This document shows, in pieces, positions 40,753 through 48,850 of a stretch of DNA of 64,000 nucleotides (position 1 is the first letter of the stretch; every line of letters begins with the position of its first letter). Origin of the DNA: Duganella alba (GTDB taxonomy: Bacteria > Pseudomonadota > Gammaproteobacteria > Burkholderiales > Burkholderiaceae_D); assembly GCF_009674495.1 (NCBI RefSeq), contig NZ_WKJN01000004.1, positions 246,173 to 310,172 on the forward strand, given 5' to 3'. The notes beneath the pieces were generated by a model. The model was not told the DNA's origin. It was given only the letters and a program-made list of their open reading frames with translations, and made no database searches. The position numbers were made by a program, and so were the translations under genes.

Positions 40753-41532
40753 TTAGCGCAGCCGCGGCAGCCAGCGCGCCAGCGCCGACATCAGCAACAG
40801 CAGCAGCGCGAACGGCAGGCCGTGCACCAGATAGCGCACCGCCAGCCGGCGCGGCTCCTGCCACAGCCGGCAGGCCCACTCCAGGCCCGCGCGCTGGGCC
40901 CAGCGCGGCGCGCGGCGCAGCCGTCCCGCCAGCAGGCTGAAGCTGATGCCGACGCCGATCCACCACATCTGCGGAAAGTCCGGATACAAGGCGCCGATCA
41001 ACTGATCCTGCTTGGGGCAGCCCAGCGCCACGTAGACGATCGCCGGCTGCGCCGCCTGCAGCGCGTCGCGCAGCGCCGGCATGTGCGCCGGATCGCGCTC
41101 GAAGCCGGGCGGCGGATACCAGGTGCCGGCCACGCGCAGGCCGGGACACTGGCTGCGCAGGCGCTGCGCGGCCTGCTCGGCGGTGCCGCTGTCGCCGCCG
41201 ATCAGGAACACCGGATGCGCATGGCGGGCGGCGCGCGCACTGAGCGTCAGGATCAGGTCGGAACCGGAGACGCGCTGCGGCAGCGGCAGGCCGCGCAGCA
41301 CGCTGGCCCACACCAGCGGCATGCCGTCCGCCACGAACAGGCTGGCCGGCCGCACCAGCTCGCGGAAACCGCGGTCCAGAACATGGCGCCGCAGGATATC
41401 CAGATTGGCGGTGACGATCCAGCCGCCGCGCCGCGCGGCCAGTGAAGTCATCACCATCTCGATGCAGCCTGCCTCGTCCACGCGGGCCAGCGGCATCCTG
41501 AACAAATCGACTGTGTCGTGCAGTTTTATCAT
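40753..41532 (-). CDS. WecG/TagA/CpsF-family glycosyltransferase
   Basis: 259 residues of glycosyltransferase family 26. The characteristic core ANLDILRRHVLDRGFRELVR, FVADGMPLVWAS and PVFLIGGDSGTAEQAAQRL (about 40-135) and VALGCPKQDQLIG (about 170-182) are all present. The C-terminal 25 residues are hydrophobic with flanking Arg (FALLLLLMSALARWLPRLR), an amphipathic or membrane anchor. Such enzymes add an N-acetyl-mannosamine(-uronate) or related residue to a lipid-linked intermediate. GAGGAGG supports the ATG at 41532. It is the only minus-strand sugar transferase in the cluster and ends 3 bases from the convergent lipoprotein gene. Confidence 0.9.
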   Translation of the reverse strand: MIKLHDTVDLFRMPLARVDEAGCIEMVMTSLAARRGGWIVTANLDILRRHVLDRGFRELVRPASLFVADGMPLVWASVLRGLPLPQRVSGSDLILTLSARAARHAHPVFLIGGDSGTAEQAAQRLRSQCPGLRVAGTWYPPPGFERDPAHMPALRDALQAAQPAIVYVALGCPKQDQLIGALYPDFPQMWWIGVGISFSLLAGRLRRAPRWAQRAGLEWACRLWQEPRRLAVRYLVHGLPFALLLLLMSALARWLPRLR

Positions 41533-41674
41533 GGTCCCTCCTCGCATCTACCGCCACGTTAAGCCGACCGTTTGCCGCGCGGTTGATCGGCGCCAATGCG
41601 GCTCGGGGAACCAATTAAAACGATTTATACGGTTTATTCCGCTTTCCGGAATGCATGCGTGAACGGTATGCGCT

Positions 41675-41697
41675 GCGTCAAACAAAGCGTTTGACGC
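41675..41697. repeat. Perfect 9-bp hairpin upstream of the flippase leader
   Basis: GCGTCAAAC (41675-41683) and GTTTGACGC (41689-41697) are exact reverse complements around AAAGC. It lies in the divergent space between the WecG-type gene and the flippase gene, 31 bases before the strong Shine-Dalgarno at 41728. No T run follows. It could be an operator for the divergent promoters or an mRNA structure in the flippase leader. Confidence 0.5.
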
Positions 41698-41737
41698 GCG
41701 GCATAAGATGGTCCATCGCCAGCCACCGGAGAACGCC

Positions 41738-41776
41738 ATGCCTGCCTCGTGTGTTGATATCGGCGTGCTGCCATGA
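41738..41776 (+). CDS. 12-residue leader peptide coupled to the flippase gene
   Basis: ATG at 41738 is preceded by a good Shine-Dalgarno (GGAG, 6 bases upstream) and opens a 12-codon frame, MPASCVDIGVLP. Its TGA stop overlaps the flippase ATG as ATGA (41773-41776). The flippase ATG itself has no Shine-Dalgarno. This is the arrangement of a translational-coupling leader: ribosomes ending the leader restart on the flippase. Not proven; the leader could also be a chance frame. Confidence 0.5.
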   Translation: MPASCVDIGVLP

Positions 41777-43203
41777 CGGTGGCCGCCAGCGTGCGCTGGA
41801 TCGGCCTGACACAGGCCGTGCGCTTCGCCTCGCAGATGCTGAGTCTGATCGTGCTGGCGCGCCTGCTGCCGGCCGACGCCTACGGCCTGATGGCGATGGC
41901 GATGACGGTCACCAACCTCGCCTTCCTGTTCCGCGACCTCGGCACCATGGTGGCCATCATCCAGCGTCCGCATCTGTCGGAGTCGCTGAAGAGTTCCCTG
42001 TACTGGCTGAACCTCGGCCTGGCGCTGCTGCTGGCCGTGCTGCTGGCCGCGCTGGCGCTGCCGCTGGCGGCGGCCTATTACGAGGCGCGGCTGGCCGCCC
42101 TGCTGGCGGTGTTGGCGCTGGTGTTTCCCTTGTCGGGACTGGCCGCCGTCCAGCAGGCGCTGCTGGAACGTGCGTCGCGCTTCCGCCTGCTGGCGCGCAT
42201 CGAGACGGTGAGCGCGCTGGGCGGCGTGGCCGTCGCGCTGACCGCTGCCGCCTACGGCGTCGGCGTCTGGAGCCTGGTGCTGCAGATGCTGGCGGCGACC
42301 GGCCTGGCGTCGCTGCAGCTGCTGCGCGCCTCGCCGTGGCGGCCGCGGCGCCGCTGCACCTGGCGCGCGCTGCGGCAGGTGCTGGACTTCAGCGGCCACT
42401 TCGCCGCCTTCCAGATGCTGAACTACGTGCAGCGCAATGCCGACAGCATGCTGATCGGCCGGCTGCTTGGCCCCATGCTGCTGGGCGTGTACGCGATGGC
42501 GTTCAAGGTGGTGCTGTTCCCCTTGCAGCACATCAGCAACGTCGCCTCGCGCGCGCTGCTGCCGGCGATGAGCCGCTGCCAGCACGATCCCGGGCGGCTG
42601 GCGGAAATGTATTTACGCGCCAGCGGCATGATGGCGCTGCTGACCGCGCCGCTGATGACCGGCCTGTATGCGCTGCGTGAACCGTTCGTGCTGTTGATGC
42701 TGGGGCCGGCCTGGAGCGCGGTCGGCACGCTGGTGCCGTGGCTGGCCGCGCTGGGGCTGATCCAAGCGCAGGCGACCATCCCCGCTTCGGTGTTGCTGGC
42801 CCGGGGCCGCGCGCGCGGCATGCTGGGACTGGGATTGTTCGGCGCCGCCTTGCAGCTGGCCGGTTTTGCGGTGGCGCTGCGCTGGGGCCTGTCCGGCATG
42901 GCGGCCGCCTATTGCCTCAGCAGCCTGCTGGCGCTGCTGCCGCTGACCCGCTGCGCGCTGGACGGACTGCCGCTGCGCCTGGGCGCGCTGCTGGCCGAAG
43001 TCGGCAAGCCGCTGGCCGCCGCGCTGGTGATGCTGGTGGCGGTGATGGCGCTGCACCAGCGCCTGGCGGCGCGCGGGGCCGGCATGGCCGCCGCCTTCTG
43101 GCTGTGCGTGGCGGCCGGCGCGCTGGTTTACCTCGGCATGCTGCTGGCGATGCGCGTGCGCCAGCTGGACGGGCTGCTGGCGTTGCGGGGAGCGCGGCCG
43201 TGA
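41773..43203 (+). CDS. Polysaccharide flippase (Wzx, MOP superfamily)
   Basis: 476 residues and about 12-14 membrane segments. The N-terminus VRWIGLTQAVRFASQMLSLI and VLARLLPADAYGLMAMAMTV is typical of the lipopolysaccharide-biosynthesis/teichuronic-acid (TuaB-like) flippases, as is LIGRLLGPMLLGVYAMAFKV near 230. It moves the lipid-linked repeat unit across the inner membrane before polymerisation. An in-frame stop just upstream leaves 41773 as the first possible ATG. Overlaps the leader peptide stop (ATGA) and the following glycosyltransferase start (GTGA, 43200-43203). Confidence 0.92.
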   Translation: MTVAASVRWIGLTQAVRFASQMLSLIVLARLLPADAYGLMAMAMTVTNLAFLFRDLGTMVAIIQRPHLSESLKSSLYWLNLGLALLLAVLLAALALPLAAAYYEARLAALLAVLALVFPLSGLAAVQQALLERASRFRLLARIETVSALGGVAVALTAAAYGVGVWSLVLQMLAATGLASLQLLRASPWRPRRRCTWRALRQVLDFSGHFAAFQMLNYVQRNADSMLIGRLLGPMLLGVYAMAFKVVLFPLQHISNVASRALLPAMSRCQHDPGRLAEMYLRASGMMALLTAPLMTGLYALREPFVLLMLGPAWSAVGTLVPWLAALGLIQAQATIPASVLLARGRARGMLGLGLFGAALQLAGFAVALRWGLSGMAAAYCLSSLLALLPLTRCALDGLPLRLGALLAEVGKPLAAALVMLVAVMALHQRLAARGAGMAAAFWLCVAAGALVYLGMLLAMRVRQLDGLLALRGARP

Positions 43204-44141
43204 GCGCCGCCGTCTCGGTCATCATCCCGGTCTACAACGGCGCCGGGCTGGTCGCGCAGGCCATCGACAGCGCGCTGGGCCAGAGCATGGCGCCGCTGGA
43301 AGTGATCGTGGTCGACGACGGCTCCACCGACGACACCGCCGCCGTGCTGGCGGAGTATGGCGGCCGCATCCGCCGCCTGCGCATTGCGCATGGCGGTGTG
43401 TCGCGCGCGCGCAATGCCGGCATGGCGGCCAGCCGCGGCGACCTGCTGGCCTTCCTCGACGCCGACGACATCTGGCATCCGCACAAGCTGGCGCGGCAGG
43501 CGGCGGCGCTCAGCGTCTGGCCGCAGGCGGGCCTGTGCTGCTGCGACTATCTGGTGCTGCACCGCCAGCACGGCCACCTGGTCAGCCACTTCGCCGGCGC
43601 GCTGCCGCTGGCGGGACTGTCGCTGGAGCAGCCGCTGCTGCGCGCGCCGCTGGCGGCGCTGGTGCGCTGCAACTTCATCGGTACCGCCTCCAACGTCATG
43701 CTGCGCGCCGCCGTGGCGCGCCAGGCCGGCCGCTTCGATCCGCAGCTGCGCCAGGCCGAGGACTACGACTACTGGCTGCACTGCGCCCTGCACACGCGCT
43801 TTCTGCTGCTGTCCGCGCCGCTGGTGGAAAAGCGCAGCCACGACGCCAACCTCACCGCCCACGCGCTGGAAACCGCACAATGCCATGAAGCGGTGCTGGT
43901 GAACTGGCAGCGGGGCGGATCGCTGCCGCGCGACGCGGCGGCGCTGCTGCCGCAGGCGTTGAGCCAGGTGCGTTACCGCATCGCCCGCCAGTACGCGCTG
44001 CGCGGGCAGGCGGACAACGCGCTGCGCTACTGCGCGCGCGGCTGGCGCAGCGAACGTTCCGCCGGCAATCTGCGCCGCGCCGGCCGCACGCTGGCGCGCT
44101 GCCTGCTGCATCTGGCGGCGGCCCGGCAGCACGCCAGCTGA
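43200..44141 (+). CDS. Family 2 glycosyltransferase (GTG start)
   Basis: 313 residues of a GT-A fold enzyme. VSVIIPVYNGAGLVAQAIDS at residues 5-24, VIVVDDGSTDDTAAVLAEYG, SRARNAGMAASRGDLLAFLDADD (the DxD metal site near 92) and QAEDYDYWLHCAL (acidic catalytic-base region near 182) are all present. I start at GTG 43200: the first residues are family-typical, GGGGAG is about 10 bases upstream, and the codon overlaps the flippase stop as GTGA. The frame runs open far upstream within the flippase gene, which is a shadow. It should add one sugar of the repeat unit. Confidence 0.9.
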   Translation: MSAAVSVIIPVYNGAGLVAQAIDSALGQSMAPLEVIVVDDGSTDDTAAVLAEYGGRIRRLRIAHGGVSRARNAGMAASRGDLLAFLDADDIWHPHKLARQAAALSVWPQAGLCCCDYLVLHRQHGHLVSHFAGALPLAGLSLEQPLLRAPLAALVRCNFIGTASNVMLRAAVARQAGRFDPQLRQAEDYDYWLHCALHTRFLLLSAPLVEKRSHDANLTAHALETAQCHEAVLVNWQRGGSLPRDAAALLPQALSQVRYRIARQYALRGQADNALRYCARGWRSERSAGNLRRAGRTLARCLLHLAAARQHAS

Positions 44142-44151
44142 GTTGACGGCC

Positions 44152-45213
44152 ATGGCGCGCATCGACATCCTGCTGCCCGTCCGCAACGGCCTGCCGTATC
44201 TGGGCGCGGCGATCGACAGCATCCGCCGCCAGAGCGTGCGCGACTGGCGGCTGCTGATCCTCGACCACGGCTCCACCGACGGCAGCCTGGAAATCGCCGA
44301 ACGCCACGCCGCCGCCGACCGCCGCATCGAAGTGCACGACGGCGCCTACACCAGCGGCCTGGCCGAGCTGCTGAACTTCGGCCTGTCGCGCTGCGACGGC
44401 CGCTACGTGATGCGCCACGACGCCGACGACATCTGCCTGCCGGACCGCATGGCGCAGACGCTGGCCGGCTTCGCCCAGCATCCCGGCATGGCGGTGATCA
44501 GCGGCCAGGCCGAACTGATCGATGCCGACGACGGCGTGATCGGCGCGCTGCGGCTGCCGGTCGGCACCACGCGGCTCAGTGCGGCCAGCCTGTTCCGCAA
44601 TCCGATCTCGCATCCGGCGCTGACCATGGACCGCGCCGTGATCGGCCGCCTGGGCGCGCATTACGGCGGCGATTTCATCGGCGTGCTGGACCAGGACGAC
44701 TGCCCGCACATCGACGGCCTGGCCGAGGATTACCTGATGTTCGGCCAGTTGGCCCTGCTCGGCCTGTGCGTCAACCTGGGCCGGCCGCTGATACGCTACC
44801 GCTGGCATGCGGCCAATGTCAGCAGCAGGCGCGCGCGCGAGCAGATGCTGCTGTCGCTGGAAATCTCGCGTTTTCTGGCGCGCGCCTTCTGCCGCATGCA
44901 CGAGGTGCCGCCGTTCGATCCGGCGCCCTTCTGCAACCATGGCGGCCAGCTGGTCGAACTGGCGCACGCAACCGACTTCGATGCGGCGTTCGACAGCATG
45001 GCCGCGTCGCTGCGGCGCGCGCTGGGCGCGTCGGCGCAGCTCGAGCGCGAACTGCATTACCGGCACACGCTGGCATACCGCAGCGCGCCGGCCATGCTGT
45101 GGCGCTACGCGCGCTTCCGCCGCCGCTATCCGGCCGAGACCGGCGAGTGGCTGACCCTGCGCTCGTGGCTGCTGCGGCGCTGGCCCGGCCGCGCCCTGAT
45201 GCGGGTGGCCTGA
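44152..45213 (+). CDS. Family 2 glycosyltransferase
   Basis: 353 residues. RIDILLPVRNGLPYLGAAID at the start, LLILDHGSTDGSLEIAERHA, and FGLSRCDGRYVMRHDADDIC (DxD near 90) identify a GT-A family 2 enzyme. The region GVLDQDDCPHIDGLAEDYLM near 180 carries the acidic residues of the catalytic site. The ATG at 44152 is preferred to a TTG at 44143, which directly follows the previous stop. It ends immediately before the polymerase gene, with no spacing. It should extend the lipid-linked oligosaccharide in the cytoplasm. Confidence 0.88.
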   Translation: MARIDILLPVRNGLPYLGAAIDSIRRQSVRDWRLLILDHGSTDGSLEIAERHAAADRRIEVHDGAYTSGLAELLNFGLSRCDGRYVMRHDADDICLPDRMAQTLAGFAQHPGMAVISGQAELIDADDGVIGALRLPVGTTRLSAASLFRNPISHPALTMDRAVIGRLGAHYGGDFIGVLDQDDCPHIDGLAEDYLMFGQLALLGLCVNLGRPLIRYRWHAANVSSRRAREQMLLSLEISRFLARAFCRMHEVPPFDPAPFCNHGGQLVELAHATDFDAAFDSMAASLRRALGASAQLERELHYRHTLAYRSAPAMLWRYARFRRRYPAETGEWLTLRSWLLRRWPGRALMRVA

Positions 45214-46428
45214 ATGACCGGCATGCCCTTGCCCGTCGCGGCCGGCACGGTGCGCCAGCCCATGTGGGCGGTGCGGCTGTGCGCGGCGTTGCTGCTGGTG
45301 CGCGCCAGCTGCGATCCGCTGCTGGAGGCGCTGCGCGACGAGGGCGGCGGCATGGGGCCGGGAGCGTTGTTGAACGCCCTGCTGTTGCTGGCTGCCTTGC
45401 GGCTGGCCCTGCTGCGCCCGCATCCGCTGGCGGCGCTGGTGCTGCCGATGTGGGCGCCGTTTCTGCTGGCGGGACTGGCGTCGGCGGTCATCGCGCCGGA
45501 CGTGGCCGGAGCGATGCGGCTGGCGCTGGTGCAGGCGTCCTACTGTGCGGCATTCGCCTTGCCGTTCTGGCTGATCCGCGGCCAGGCGGACCGGCTGCGC
45601 TGGCTGCGGCTGTTGCTGCTGTCCTCCCTGCTCCCCGCCTGCTGGGGGCTGGCGGAATTCGCGCTTGGCCGGGATGCCCAGGGTGACGGCCTGTACCGGT
45701 TGCAGGGCACCTTCAGCCATCCGAATATCTTTGCGTTCTACCTGCTGCTGATGATCGCGCTGTCGCTGTACCTGCTGCGTGTGGCGTCGCCTTCGCCGGC
45801 GACGCGGCGGCTGATGTGGGCGTACCTGCTGGTTCTGCTGATGCTGCTGCTGTTGACGCGCACGCGCAGCGCCTGGGCCGGCTGCCTGCTGCTGTTCGTG
45901 GTCTACGGCCTGCTGGCCGAGCGGCGCTTCCTCGTGTATGCGCTGGCGGCGCCGGCGCTCCTGCTGCTCAACGACGACGTCCGCGCGCGGCTGGCCGATA
46001 TCGCCGCCGGCGCCTATGACGACCAGGGACAGCTCAATTCCTACGCCTGGCGCGTCCTGCTCTGGCGCGCGGGCCTGCGCTGGATGGACGGCATGCATTG
46101 GCTGTACGGCTATGGCCTGGAATCGTTCCGCTTTTACTCGCCGCAGTTTTTCCCGCTGCCGGGACAGGACAGCTGGGACCCGCACAACGTCTACATCCAG
46201 CTGTATTTCGAGACCGGCGCGGCCGGGCTGGCGGCGTATGGCTGGCTGTTCCTGCGGCTGCTGCCACGGCTGTGGCGTGCCGCGCCCAGCTGGCCGGCAG
46301 CGGTGATCGCGCTGGCGATGGCGCTGGCGTATCTGCTGACGTCGTGGTCCGACAACATGTTGTACTACCTGTCGTTCAACTGGTATTTCTGGTTTTTCAT
46401 CGGCAGCGCCGCCGTGAGGGAGGCTTGA
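45214..46428 (+). CDS. O-antigen ligase/polymerase family membrane protein (Wzy-like)
   Basis: 404 residues with about ten membrane segments. The long periplasmic part near 290-345 has RWMDGMHWLYGYGLESFRFY and HNVYIQLYFETGAAGLAAYG, the HN-x-Y...E-x-G-x-x-G signature of the Wzy/WaaL family; MLLLLTRTRSAWAGCLLLFV near 210 is the other conserved stretch. In a cluster with Wzx, Wza and Wzc it is most likely the repeat-unit polymerase and not an LPS ligase. Its stop overlaps the next start as TGATG. Confidence 0.9.
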   Translation: MTGMPLPVAAGTVRQPMWAVRLCAALLLVRASCDPLLEALRDEGGGMGPGALLNALLLLAALRLALLRPHPLAALVLPMWAPFLLAGLASAVIAPDVAGAMRLALVQASYCAAFALPFWLIRGQADRLRWLRLLLLSSLLPACWGLAEFALGRDAQGDGLYRLQGTFSHPNIFAFYLLLMIALSLYLLRVASPSPATRRLMWAYLLVLLMLLLLTRTRSAWAGCLLLFVVYGLLAERRFLVYALAAPALLLLNDDVRARLADIAAGAYDDQGQLNSYAWRVLLWRAGLRWMDGMHWLYGYGLESFRFYSPQFFPLPGQDSWDPHNVYIQLYFETGAAGLAAYGWLFLRLLPRLWRAAPSWPAAVIALAMALAYLLTSWSDNMLYYLSFNWYFWFFIGSAAVREA

Positions 46429-47711
46429 TGCTGGCTTACCTGATCAATCAATATCCCAAGGCCAGCCACAGTTTCATCCGGCGCGAGATCCGCGAGCTGG
46501 AGCGGCAAGGCTGGCAGGTGCGGCGCATCGCCCTGCGCGCCAGCGGCGAATCGCTGCCGGATGCGGCGGATCGCGAAGAGCAGCAGCGTACCAGCCACGT
46601 GCTGGGCGGCGGCGTGCGTACCGCGCTGCGCCTGGCGCGCGGCGTGGCCGCGCTGCTGGTGCGGCAGCCGCTGCGCTTCCAGCGAGCCGCGCGCCAGGCG
46701 CTGCGCATGAGCCGCCGGGCGCTCCGTCCCTGGCCCTACCATCTGGCGTATCTTGCGGAGGCCTGCGTGGTGGCGCGCCTGCTGCATCGCTGCGGCGCAC
46801 GGCATCTGCACGCGCACTTCGGCACCAATGCGGCGGAAGTGGCGCTGCTGGCGGCGACGCTGGCAAACATTCCGTACAGCTTTACCGTGCACGGTCCGGA
46901 GGAATTCGACCACGCGGCCGGCCTGAAGCTGCGCGAAAAAATCCGGTGCGCGGCGTTTGTCGTCGCCATCAGCGAATTTGGCCGCAGCCAGCTCTACCGG
47001 CACCTGCCGCATGCGGAATGGCCCAAGGTGCGGGTGGTGCGCTGCGGGCTGCATGCGGGCTACGGCGCCGGTCCACCCGCTCCGCCGCCGCCATCACCGC
47101 GGCTGGTGTGCGTCGGCAGGCTGTGCGAGCAAAAAGGACAGCTGCTGCTGCTGGATGCGCTTGCCCGCCTGCGTACCGCCGGCGTTGCCCTGCAACTGGT
47201 GCTGGCCGGCGACGGCGAGATGCGCGATGCGCTGCAAGCGCAGGCCGCGCGCCTCGGCCTGCGGGACGTGGTCCGCATCACCGGCTGGCTGAGCGGCGCG
47301 CAGGTCAGGCAGGAAATCCTGAACGCCCGCGCGCTGGTGCTGCCGAGCTTTGCCGAAGGTCTGCCGGTGGCGCTGATGGAAGCCATGGCGCTCGGCCGGC
47401 CGGTCATCAGCACCTACGTGGCCGGCATCCCGGAACTGGTGCAGCCAGGCCGCAACGGCTGGCTGGTGCCGCCCGGCGACCTCGACGCCTTGACGCAGGC
47501 ATTGCGCGACCTGCTTGCCACGCCGCTGGCCGACCTGTCGCGCATGGGAGAACACGGCCGGCGGGACGTCCGGCGCCGCCACAGCCTGGAGCGCGAAGTA
47601 ACCGGCTTGGGCCGCCACTTCCAGGCATCCATGCAAGCGGCTGGCCAAGGCCAGGTTGCCGCGCCATCAACGCGCGACACCGCAGCGGGACAACCTGGGG
47701 GAATGCCTTGA
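46428..47711 (+). CDS. Family 4 glycosyltransferase
   Basis: 427 residues, GT-B fold. N-terminal MLAYLINQYPKASHSFIRRE and HLHAHFGTNAAEVALLAATL match the colanic/amylovoran-type transferases. The donor half has RLVCVGRLCEQKGQLLLLDA, VLAGDGEMRDALQAQAARLG, and the E-x7-E motif in PSFAEGLPVALMEAMALGRP (about 306-325). Start at 46428 has GAGGGAGG upstream and overlaps the polymerase stop by one base. The last 40 residues (QAAGQGQVAAPSTRDTAAGQ) look like an unstructured tail. It adds a nucleotide-sugar-derived residue to the growing repeat unit. Confidence 0.9.
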   Translation: MLAYLINQYPKASHSFIRREIRELERQGWQVRRIALRASGESLPDAADREEQQRTSHVLGGGVRTALRLARGVAALLVRQPLRFQRAARQALRMSRRALRPWPYHLAYLAEACVVARLLHRCGARHLHAHFGTNAAEVALLAATLANIPYSFTVHGPEEFDHAAGLKLREKIRCAAFVVAISEFGRSQLYRHLPHAEWPKVRVVRCGLHAGYGAGPPAPPPPSPRLVCVGRLCEQKGQLLLLDALARLRTAGVALQLVLAGDGEMRDALQAQAARLGLRDVVRITGWLSGAQVRQEILNARALVLPSFAEGLPVALMEAMALGRPVISTYVAGIPELVQPGRNGWLVPPGDLDALTQALRDLLATPLADLSRMGEHGRRDVRRRHSLEREVTGLGRHFQASMQAAGQGQVAAPSTRDTAAGQPGGMP

Positions 47712-48850
47712 TATCCGCACTTCTGCACTTGCCGTTACTGCTGTTGGCCCTGCCCACGCTGCTGCTCTGCGCCCAGCTTCTGGCGGCGCTGCCGCACCGC
47801 CGTGCGGCCCACCCGTCGCCATGGCCATCGCGTCCGCCACTTGCCGTGCTGGTGCCGGCGCACAACGAGGCGGCCGGCATCACCGTGACACTGGCCGCCA
47901 TCCAGCGCCAGTTGACGCCGGCCGACCAACTGCTGGTCGTGGCCGACAATTGCGACGACCACACCGCCGCTGTCGCCGCGGCCAGCGCCACCGTGATCGA
48001 ACGCAGGGCACCGCAACTGCGCGGCAAAGCCCACGCCCTCGCCTTCGGCCTGCAATGGCTGGCGCAACATCCACCCGCCATCGTCATCTGCATCGACGCC
48101 GACTGCGCACTCGACCAGCATGCGCTGGACTGGCTGGCGCATCGCTGCGCAAGCAGCGGGCGGCCCGCGCAAGCCCGCTACCTGATGCACAGCCCGGTGC
48201 CCGCCACACCGCAACACCTGATCGCGGAATTCGCCTGGCGGCTGAAAAACTGCCTGCGCGCGCTGGGCCGCGAACGGCTCGGCATGGCCTGCCAGCTCAC
48301 CGGCAGCGGCATGGCCTTGCCCTGGTCCGCGCTGCAAAACATCGTCCTGGAAAACCACCTGGCCGAAGACCTGGCCCTCGGCCTCGCGCTCGCGGCGCAA
48401 GGACACGCCCCGCTGTACTGCCACGAAGCCGTCCTCCACAGCACCTTCGCCAGCAACGCCGAAGGCGCTGGCGCGCAACGCACGCGCTGGGAACACGGCC
48501 ACCTCCACCTGCTACGCCACCACGCGCCGCGTCACCTGCTCGACGCGCTGCGGCGCCGTAACTGGCGCCACGCCTCACTGGCGCTCGACCTGTGCGTACC
48601 GCCCCTGAGCCTGCTGATCATGCTGGTCGCACTGGCCACCGCCATTCCCCTGCTTGCATGGCTGATCAAGCCGTGGCTGCTCCTGCCCTGCGCAATGCTG
48701 GCCGTCACCCTGCTCGCCACGTGGGCAGTCCACGGCCGCGACCTGCTGCCGCTGCGCCGTCTCGGCGGCGTGGTCACCTACATCCTCGCCAAGATCCCGC
48801 TCTACCTGCGCCGCCGCCAGCGCGACTGGATCGCCACCAAACGCGACTAA
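47708..48850 (+). CDS. Membrane-bound family 2 glycosyltransferase (TTG start)
   Basis: 380 residues. An N-terminal membrane helix (LPLLLLALPTLLLCAQLLAA), the GT-A domain with LAVLVPAHNEAAGITVTLAA, VICIDADCALDQ (DxD near 132) and LAEDLALGLAL, followed by QRTRWEHGHL, a Q-x-x-R-W motif as in processive cellulose/hyaluronan-type synthases, and two C-terminal membrane segments. The best start is a TTG at 47708: GGGGG lies about 9 bases upstream and the codon overlaps the previous stop as TTGA. Transfer to a lipid-linked acceptor or a processive side chain are both possible. It overlaps the convergent ATP-grasp gene by 4 bases. Confidence 0.87.
   Translation: MISALLHLPLLLLALPTLLLCAQLLAALPHRRAAHPSPWPSRPPLAVLVPAHNEAAGITVTLAAIQRQLTPADQLLVVADNCDDHTAAVAAASATVIERRAPQLRGKAHALAFGLQWLAQHPPAIVICIDADCALDQHALDWLAHRCASSGRPAQARYLMHSPVPATPQHLIAEFAWRLKNCLRALGRERLGMACQLTGSGMALPWSALQNIVLENHLAEDLALGLALAAQGHAPLYCHEAVLHSTFASNAEGAGAQRTRWEHGHLHLLRHHAPRHLLDALRRRNWRHASLALDLCVPPLSLLIMLVALATAIPLLAWLIKPWLLLPCAMLAVTLLATWAVHGRDLLPLRRLGGVVTYILAKIPLYLRRRQRDWIATKRD

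Noticed and set aside
43852..46185. Minus-strand open frame of about 777 codons
   Set aside because: Antisense to a well-supported glycosyltransferase and polymerase; composition dominated by Gln, Arg and Ala repeats without any motif.
45214..46428. LPS O-antigen ligase (WaaL)
   Set aside because: The family cannot separate ligase from polymerase by eye, but the Wza/Wzc/Wzx context favours a Wzy polymerase.
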